In this document: positions 57,001 to 64,000 of the stretch, one piece after another
How positions within the stretch are numbered: position 1 is the stretch's first letter
How the letters are laid out: each line of letters opens with the position of its first letter
Assembly (NCBI GenBank): GCA_051530055.1
Contig: CM121341.1
Span: 15,624,001-15,688,000, forward strand
Direction of reading: 5' to 3'
Length of the DNA: 64,000 nt
Source: Neoechinorhynchus agilis
Taxonomy: Eukaryota > Acanthocephala
Notes under the pieces: model-generated
Database searches by the model: none
What the model was told of the DNA's origin: nothing
What the model saw: only the letters and a program-made list of their open reading frames with translations
Translations under genes and position numbers: made by a program

Positions 57001-58130
57001 TGATCGGATCCTAACTGTTTGTAATTTGAATCCCGAAAGTAGTAGGTCTTAATGGGAAAGAGAACGTAATCATAATCTTTTCATAATGCTTGAAGAAAGC
57101 GTATTTAATTTTATCGTGACAGCGATTTTCTATTATTTTCGATATTTCCACCCTTTTTTGTATAAGCTAACGGCTGAATTTTCTCATAACTGTAAAAGTT
57201 TATAAATATCACAATATTAATAAGGATCCTTCTGAACTTTTAAATCCTACAGTTTTGGTGTGGAATAATATTTTTGAAAGAAGTAAGTAATGCATACCGA
57301 TGTGTACTGGAACCGAGTTGAAGTTATGTTTCAATCAATATTTTCAGTCTTAAAAAGTCAATAATAATGGATGCACCGTTTCGCGAACCATGTATTAAGA
57401 TCCGATCATCGTAAACTATATTATTGGGCACAACTTAAAACGACTGGTTCACGTATGGCTGGAACCCGAACACCTCGAATTTGTCCACCAATTCGTTCCA
57501 GGTACGATCATTTGCATTATCTCAGAACATCTTAAATGCACCATTCGCCCCATTAAGCTATCATTAACGTCGACGGTGGTGATCTATCAAGCAGAAGACA
57601 TCTTCGCACAGATATTCTCAAATGTAAATCGTTTAATTGGTACATAGAAAACATTTATCCGGAAGCTCCGATTCCATCATCCAATTGGGCTTTGTACAAA
57701 TACACGTTCGGGATGCTAACAAACACTCATTGGCGAAAATGTGTCACCTATAACGGAGATGTTAGTACGATGAAGTTTGCGAACGATTACCAGGATACCA
57801 ATTTAACAAATTGCTCAAAACGACCAAACCAAGTAGGATTTTTTTAAATCGTAAATCTCGAACATCAACCTTTTCCACTGAAAGATTTTCTTTTATAATC
57901 GGATGACGGGTCAAATAAGGTGCAACGAGGCTTGTTTGCAAGTTCAACGAAATGGACGCGTAGTCCTTGCTTCGTGCCGTGATTCACGTGAGCAATCTTT
58001 CCGAATTCAATTCGAGAATGATGAAGAACAGAATAACGTGAGTTTGTATCCATTTTATAAGTATTTTAGCTTTTTTTGTCCTCGTTTGAGTAATCGTGAG
58101 GTCCAAATAATTCAATGTTTTCAGAAATGA
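54010..58130 (+). CDS. Polypeptide N-acetylgalactosaminyltransferase
   Basis: Golgi type II enzyme that starts mucin-type O-glycans by adding GalNAc to Ser/Thr. Exons: 54010-54196 (basic tail, signal anchor [17 protein letters not shown]), 55962-56109 ([33 protein letters not shown]), 56167-56991 ([46 protein letters not shown] with the DxH metal site, [23 protein letters not shown]), 57410-57501 (RLVHVWLE), 57558-57832 ([29 protein letters not shown]), 57885-58037 ([20 protein letters not shown], ricin-type lectin), and a last exon of two codons at 58125-58130. The first six sum to 1680 nt, 560 codons. The intron at 56992-57409 is AG-AT; others are GT-AG. The lectin part is short (about 85 residues instead of ~130), so a further 3' exon may exist. 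A second in-frame Met lies at 54040. Confidence 0.92.
54197..55961. repeat. GalNAc-transferase intron 1, rich in fold-back elements
   Basis: The 1.77-kb GT-AG intron contains a family 3 piece (54400-54490), a diverged family A MITE (54535-54660; ends attcactaatttatttccga / aataggaggggtgg) and MITE family 1 copy 7 (55560-55765; ttttatatggcgtaaaaatt / aatttttacgctatttaaaa, then gaatagttcaatcttcatac). The remainder is AT-rich with no ORF. Confidence 0.7.
56992..57409 (+). other. Non-standard AG-AT intron (418 bp) in the GalNAc-transferase gene
   Basis: Coding must run from YTFPGG to [16 protein letters not shown]. The segment between starts AGTAATTTATGATCGGATC and ends GATCCGATCAT|CGTAAAC. The terminal arms tttatgatcggatc and gatccgatcat-cgtaaa are inverted repeats, and the overlapping gtaa occurs at both edges. 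Excision of 418 bp keeps the frame (GGC GGC GTA AAC). The upstream frame otherwise ends at a stop at 57050-57052. Confidence 0.75.
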
Positions 58131-58319
58131 TCGTACTTTGTAAACTTATTGACCTTTGGCTACGACATAGTCGGCAAAATAGAAATTATCACGAATTCTA
58201 CACTTTGTCCTTTTTCGATTCTAAGCCAGCAATACCAACTGAACCCGAATTCGTCCGAAACTGATTATGCTTTATTTTTAAAATGTTTCTTAAAACAAGG
58301 ATTCATTACTTTCTTGTGA

Positions 58320-58897
58320 TAGTTTTGTCAACCCTCTGATTTAAATTCACTTATTTATTTCCGATATTTCACGTTTCGACATTTCCCCCAAGGTTTGTCA
58401 TTGTTTGTTATAAAAAAATCTTGAGCGTCTTTTAATAAGAAACCTTGGGGAAATGTTGGAATTATTCGATGTGAATTATCGGAAATAAGTGAATTTAAAT
58501 CAGAGGGGTGACAAAACTACCTCGGCGGTTTTTGAACATAATCCCCGGTTAAAGATTCCTTTATTATTGGGAAATATTTCGCGAGTGAACACATGCAAAC
58601 AATGACTAATGAGGCGAGGTTTCTTCGTTCGAGATATTTCAATAAAGGAATCTATAACCGGAGGATTATGTTCAAACACCACCATTCTTTGGCAGTTTTG
58701 TCACCCCTCCGATTTAAATTCACTTATTTCCGATAATTCACATCGGATAATTCAAACATTTCCCCAAGGTTTGTTATTAAAAGACGCTTAAGATTCTTTT
58801 AATAACAAACAATGACAAACCTTGGGGGAAATGTCGGAATTATCCAATGTGAAAAATCGGAAATTAATTAGTGAATTTAAATCAGAGGGGTGACAAG
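58320..58897. repeat. Nest of fold-back MITEs, A-B-A
   Basis: Family A (58320-58525), family B (58525-58683) and a second family A (58690-58897) lie end to end. The first A and B are near-identical to 48080-48280 and 48300-48475, except that the ~25-bp spacer of the 48-kb pair is absent. All apparent ORFs here are translations of the arms. Confidence 0.85.
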
Positions 58898-59925
58898 ATT
58901 ACTACAAGAAAGTCTCTTTTCTAACGAAGATATTTAAAACTTACAAGCAATAATTGAATGAAGAAGTCCAGCGTGATTCATAAAGAATGATTAATGTTAA
59001 TTTAGATTATATTGATGGCGACAAGTAAATATAACCAATGTCTTACATCACCCGACGGAAAATCACTTTCAGTACGTTCATGCCGACAAAATGATTCTAC
59101 ACTGTATTGGAAATTTCACTTAAAGAAGTAAATACGCACAAGGACTGCAAAAAATGTTTTAATCAAAGGAAAATAAAATCGATCGGTTCACATTGATAGT
59201 GAGAGATCCATTTAAGCAGTCCATTCGCTATTTTTAAATGCTTACGTTTTCGATTTCTGCCTAAAGGGGAATTTGTTTACATTTCCGAAAAGTACAAAAA
59301 ATTTAATTTTTGAAAGTTCGCTAAATGGAGGCTGATATGACAAAAATTACGATTGCCGATAAAGTCAACAATTATGAATCTTCATCTGCTGCAAATGACA
59401 AGGGAATTCGTCCGCTTTGGTGACTAAATATTAATTACGTTTCTGTGCCAGAAGGACTGTAGTGAGCAACGAGACACTCGATGAACGTTCAATTTCGCCT
59501 TCATCAAAAATATTGCGACATTTGGAAACTACTACTGTCGACGGGGAAATGTTCCAATAATCGCAACAACGGGAAATCGGGAGCATCTCCGATATACAAC
59601 TACCCTTTCTCCCTTGTTATTCAACCAAAATAAAAAATTGAACATATCGAACGAGGATAGGAGCTCTTTCTTTGGTTAGATAAGAATTCCATCGACGATT
59701 ATGGTAAATTCCACTACATTTTGTTATATGGCCATCGCTGAAACTAGGCTTGAATTTCTGAGTAATGCCATGACAACTGAGAAACAACAAAGTAAGTTAC
59801 TTCAAAAATAGCTATGCCGGCTGAAACTTCGAGGGCCATTCGGCGCTACAATCGCCGGACAGATCTGTTAAGAAGCACTGGTGAAATTCCCCAACGGTTA
59901 TCCAGAATCAGCGGAGGACACGCGA
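58898..59925. other. Spacer before repeat copy C
   Basis: About 1 kb with no supported gene, RNA or shared repeat. Confidence 0.4.
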
Positions 59926-60554
59926 TCATCCAAATGACGATATCTTTTTTAGTGGTCTCCTAATGATTTCAAATTGTTTCGGTTGCATTAAATCTCCTTC
60001 AAGATCGAAGATATTGATGATACACGCTAAAATATCGTCGAAGCTAGTAAAGGCATCCTTAGAAATCCTTTGTTTCAAAAAGTCCCCCAACAAAGGATTA
60101 GAATGCACCATGACTACGGCATATAGAGAAAACCATCGTTTCAAAGAATTTTTCAACGACAAATCGTGGTGAACCGCGATTTAGGCATCCCTAGAAATCC
60201 TTTATTACAACGTAACTCCAACAAAGAATCGGGATGCACTACGATTACGGCATCCCGAAACAACCATAGTTTTAAAGAATCCCCCAACAAAGGATTGGAA
60301 TTCACCATGATTACAGCATCCCGAGAAATCCCTCGTTTCAAAGAATGCTCGACATTCAACTCATACCGATCGGAAAGACGTGTCGCTTTAAATAAAAGTC
60401 AATACTCCCAATTTATTTTAATACTTCTAACGGAGCGAGATTCGGCATTGTATTTCAAAGGATCGCCGTTTTCACATCTCGACTTTAACCAAGACGATCA
60501 CATCAAATAGCGTTCATTTGGGGAGTTCTATTTGCCGCTGATCGTTTGAAGCTT

Positions 60555-61440
60555 TTTTTTCTTTAAAAAAAATTTTTTTAAGCAAGCATACATAATTTAT
60601 AGTTTCATCAACGCTCCCATTCATCGGCGCTGGCCGAAATGCTAGCCGCATTGCTTCGCTGCACCGTAATGCTTATTTTTTTGCGCCAAGAACGACGTCG
60701 ATCTTGGCTCTCCAGTCGCTGCATAAATTCGTTTCCCCAAGTCCTTCAGGGGGGCTAGTGCCGACCCTCTCAAGGCCCCATACGTTTCCACACCGAAGGG
60801 GGCAAAATGGTAATTTCTTGTTAGCTCCCTGTATTTTGAGCATTTTCGATCTTCTGCAGCCGTCGCCGCTCCTCCTGGACCTTTTTTCGAGTGGATGATG
60901 TTGGAGTTTGCCAACGTGTCCACACACGTTGCATCCCACAACAAACATTTTCCCTCCCGCCAAGGAAATACGGTCACGCCATCAGGGCGTCTTCCATCTA
61001 ATCTACAAAGATTAGTGGGTTCCAGAATGTTTGGAAGGGAAAGCGTTTTTAGAGTCCTACTCAGAATGGCATTGATTTCAGCATGCCTTGGAAATCGTCC
61101 CGATGACGTCTTGCAGTCCACTATAGTGCTGCAGCGGCAGCGATGCGGGATGCAAATCGGTTGACCTAATCTCAAGGATACTGCGATCCTGACGACTGAG
61201 TCAGCAAGGAGATTTCCAAGTTTACCTACAGGGAGAGCATTCAGCCACGCTCCCGACTCCTTCGTGGAATAAGCTACCAGCCGGACCTGAGACACCTCAT
61301 CCAGAAGATCTTTGAAAGAGTTGTGAATCTTCTGAACAAGAGGAATGTACCAAGACGACTGTTTGCACTCATTTGCGGGGAGCTGGTTGATGCCTGTCAA
61401 TTGATGCCATTGAGATAATCCCGTGGCAAAGATCAAATCA
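60555..61440 (-). pseudogene. 5'-truncated non-LTR element inserted in copy C (family R)
   Basis: A single open frame of 264 codons on the minus strand starts inside the element: SWYIPLVQKIHNSF, SGAWLNALPVGKLGNLLADS, IPHRCRCSTIVDC (a zinc-finger-like CxC...C with SGRFPRHAEIN), LDGRRPDGVTVFPWREGKCL, LWDATCVDTLA, HFAPFGVETYGALRGSALAP. The 3' end on that strand runs into an A/T-rich tail (60555-60580, aaaaaa tracts), as expected for target-primed insertion. Copy B is continuous at the same site, so this is a true insertion. The catalytic polymerase domain is missing. Confidence 0.85.
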
Positions 61441-62021
61441 ACCCAGATTTATTTTAATAAATTGATCGGAAGTTGTCATAGCGACCAATTGGAAAATGAT
61501 TCGATTTCAAGAACTTCGTTACCCGAGTCTAACATGGAAATGTTATTCAGGCTTTAAATCTCTGCTGTAATTCGCAGTCTTTGTGTTCACTGGCGGCATT
61601 TATGGTCGACCTTCGATGATCGAATATAAACGATTGCAATCAGTAAAGTGTCTTTTCTTTTAAATTCATGTGAAAACTTCAAATATATTTAAATAATTTT
61701 GAAGAAAGTGATTCGGATGGCTATTTCATTCAGAATTCGGTGATATTGAATGTAAAAAAATAAGCTACGAAGAATGCTCTGCTTGATTTTTGTAGTTTCT
61801 TTAAGATTTTTAATTCATTCGTCAGTTTGAATTGCTATGAAACAAACATTTTACAGTATTAATATGGTGCACTTATTTGCTACTGGTTATCAACAAAAAA
61901 TATTTGATTGGCACTAGTGACGAGAATACATTATGTAATCTCATCTAAGTAGATAATTACCCTCGTTCAAAAACTGCGAGGTTAACACTGATTTCATCAT
62001 TGTCTAAATTTCCTAAAAGAA

Positions 62022-62291
62022 ATGGATAACCAAGATAATGTAAACGGCGAACGTCAGTTCCGTCTTAACGTTCGAGAAGCTCTTCGTGATATTACGAACG
62101 ATAAATCAATGCATTTAATACGTGTATTTCAAAGGTTTCTCCGGGAGGCGTTACGTGAAGTAGACGAAGAGAACAATGAAGACCAAGAGGACGACAATGA
62201 GGACGATGAAGACGAGGAGTACAATGAAGACCAAGGGGACGACGAAGACGAGGAGTATAATGAAGACCAAGGGGACGATGAAGGCCAATGA
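62022..62291 (+). CDS. Acidic low-complexity protein of the dispersed repeat (copy C)
   Basis: Same protein as copies A and B but 89 codons: one extra Asp codon (EDDNEDD) and one block fewer of the EEYNED repeats. All indels keep frame and the same stop and flank. The N-terminal 50 residues are identical to copy A. Confidence 0.5.
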   Translation: MDNQDNVNGERQFRLNVREALRDITNDKSMHLIRVFQRFLREALREVDEENNEDQEDDNEDDEDEEYNEDQGDDEDEEYNEDQGDDEGQ

Positions 62292-63489
62292 GGGCGAATT
62301 TTACTGATCAAGGATAACAATCGCAGCGCTTGCTTAAAGTTGTGAAAATGTTCAATGACGCTGACGATAAAATTGTAAATATAGTGAACGTCTCCTTTGA
62401 ATACCGCCCAAAATTCACTTCGATGTTTGTTTTTCTACCGATATTCACATAAAATCACATCTTGCATTGAATATGTGTTCTAAAAATTTCATTTAATAAT
62501 AAGCTACGCAACCGAGAAAATATTCTGTTCAAATATATTGCCTAAGATCAGTTACTATCTTATGCTTATTTTATTAAATTAAAGATTTGAAAATAATTTT
62601 CAATAAATTTAACACATTCGGCATTTTTTATTTGAAGACAAATTGAAAATCAGGTATATGATATTAGTGATGATAGCTTTGATTAGTTTAAACCGGTAAA
62701 AAATTCCCATCCGCGCAAATGTTTGCACGTTTCACAAGATTTCTGCATTCTACAACTTTGTACTTATTGTAAACAGAAAGCATTGTAAAATTTAAGCCTG
62801 GTTGTTAATTGGATTTGATGGCCGGTATTCATTAAATGTTTTACTTCCTCGTTCTATCTGCTCGCTGATGACTCGGAATATAGCATTCTGATGTTCTTGC
62901 ATCTGGTTGGAATTGGGGTCTTCTGTCCATTATCTTAGCCAGAAAACGATTCTCGTTCTGCGGCCAATCAGCGCGAGAGATTACGATCAAATGTGCTATG
63001 TAGCCAATTACGGCACGAGCTCTGAAAACCGCCTCTCCAGCACTTAATAAACCCGTTGGGATTCAACGATAACATATGCTGCCCAAATCAGACTCTCAAA
63101 ACCACATTAAATTTATTCATCATTCCGAATGAGATGAGATTACTAGAAAAACAACGGGCAAATTGTTTAAATTCTCGCTTTTGTTTGGAAAACATCCGGG
63201 CCTCTTTTGGACTAATTATATAAGAAAGGGAAATGTTTTCAAAATCTTAATAGCGTATTGACTGTTGCATCCATAAATAAGCTACTCAAATTTTGCTTTA
63301 AATCAAACGGATTTTGCAATTTATTCTAATTTTTCTCTACAGATCGGAATCAAAAACTCTAGTTGAATTGTAAATAAAACACGACCTATGAAAGTAAAAT
63401 ATAAAGTTGTCTAAAACGTGTTATCAACTCGATACCCGAGTTTATGTTTTAAGCGGAACATTTAAGTTTGTAGCAGGGCGAGGCATTAC

Positions 63490-63945
63490 AAGAAAACCTT
63501 AAATGGAATGCCCACATTTCATTTACCTTCCCTATAGCAAACCCTCGTCTTTACCTTCTCAAACTCCTCCGGCGTCTCGGCGTATCCCCTAAACACCTTG
63601 CCCACTTTTATCTTTCTGCCATCCTTCCTATCCTTACATACGCTTTCCCCACTTTCCTCGCCCTCTCCGTCAATGCTCTCCATTCCCTCGAGACCTTCCA
63701 CAAGAGAGAAATGAAAATATGCGGGACTTCACTCCCTCCCCTCGAGGCCCACCTCCACTCCATTTTCTCCAAAAACGCCCTCCGTCTTCTTCAACCCCCT
63801 CCACAATTTTCTTCCTTCATCTCTAAATACTCTTCCTTCGTAAACACCCGTAACCCCAACCCTCGTACCGCCCTCTACCAAAAATCTTTCTTCCCCCAAG
63901 CACAATCTTTCCTTAATAACCGAAGAACAAGGAAAGGCTCCTAAT
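63490..63945 (+). pseudogene. Non-LTR reverse transcriptase C-terminal end (family J), longer copy
   Basis: C-ending codons throughout. Frames join as NAHISFTFPIANPRLYLLKL, LRRLGVSPKHL, LPILTYAFPTFLALSVNALH, SLETFHKREMKICGTSLPPL, HSIFSKNALRLLQPPP and TALYQKSFFPQAQSFLNNRR. The last blocks (YQ.SFFP....LN) are present only here, before a stop at about 63944. The part before 63806 is a near-copy of 30510-30829. Confidence 0.75.
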
Positions 63946-64000
63946 CGGTCATCTCCTGTACAAAGGCTCCGATCGACATTAACACCCCTTCAAAAACAAG

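Larger units (their letters stand above)
59926..63806 (+). mobile_element. Dispersed repeat with acidic ORF, copy C, plus reverse-transcriptase end
   Basis: Begins at the segment homologous to 18290-18390 of copy A (tgacgatatcttttttagtg), has about five 66-bp units (60040-60360), is interrupted by a LINE insertion (60555-61440), resumes at attgatcggaagttgtcata, carries the acidic ORF and lacks about 215 bp present in copies A and B (junction near 62950). It ends with the same reverse-transcriptase tail as copy B. Confidence 0.75.

Noticed and set aside
58500-58791. ORFs such as ISIKESITGG on both strands, also 48271-48471
   Set aside because: Translations of MITE family B arms; identical frames in both copies.
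1-64000. CRISPR arrays, bacterial operons, ribosome binding sites
   Set aside because: Spliceosomal introns, eukaryotic-only families and fold-back MITEs show this is animal nuclear DNA; tandem repeats here are not spaced like CRISPR.

Overview
The window is nuclear DNA of a small, gene-dense animal. It is AT-rich, its genes are broken by short introns (mostly 42-70 bp), and intergenic space is filled with fold-back elements and retrotransposon debris. Besides ordinary GT-AG introns, at least six introns restore the reading frame only if they begin with AG and end with AC or AT; several have inverted-repeat ends. AG-AC/AG-AT introns derived from MITE-like elements are, as I recall, known from the larvacean tunicate Fritillaria borealis. 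A Fritillaria-like larvacean is therefore my leading guess. A vertebrate/insect-type Emi1 homologue agrees with a non-nematode animal. The assignment is inference, not proof.

Layout. 1-229: 5' end of pno1 (minus). 2725-3929: Ena/VASP actin regulator; 4126-7658: R7-family RGS with DEP, GGL and RGS domains. 10510-11662: four-helix membrane protein with a PPxY tail. 12-20 kb: decayed non-LTR retrotransposon pieces, the first copy of a ~2.7-kb dispersed repeat that carries a small acidic ORF, and a broken Penelope-like reverse transcriptase. 20525-24033: valyl-tRNA synthetase; 25161-25873: YRDC-type threonylcarbamoyl-AMP synthase (both minus). 27.9-30.8 kb: second repeat copy. 31038-32969: secreted leucine-rich-repeat protein. 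35-36.6 kb: USP-like and reverse-transcriptase relics. 37830-38702: Emi1/FBXO5-like APC/C inhibitor. 41981-43034: GAPDH. 45901-47310: FIT2-type lipid-droplet protein. 49759-52579: Spinster-type MFS transporter. 52936-53930: paxillin-like LD-motif protein (minus). 54010-58130: polypeptide GalNAc-transferase. 59.9-64 kb: third repeat copy, interrupted by a 5'-truncated LINE insertion.

The genes are unrelated housekeeping and cell-biology genes, not a pathway cluster. The unusual content is (i) the second intron class, (ii) seven copies of one fold-back MITE and several other hairpin families, some inside introns, (iii) a short repeat family with a tRNA-like segment and, on the other strand, the three conserved strands of a hammerhead ribozyme in an unusual order, and (iv) three copies of the acidic-ORF repeat whose indels in the ORF are all multiples of three. 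Exon sums that divide exactly by three under the non-standard splice model (Spinster 1554 nt, GalNAc-T 1680 nt before the last exon, GAPDH 1023 nt, Ena 1170 nt) support these gene models.
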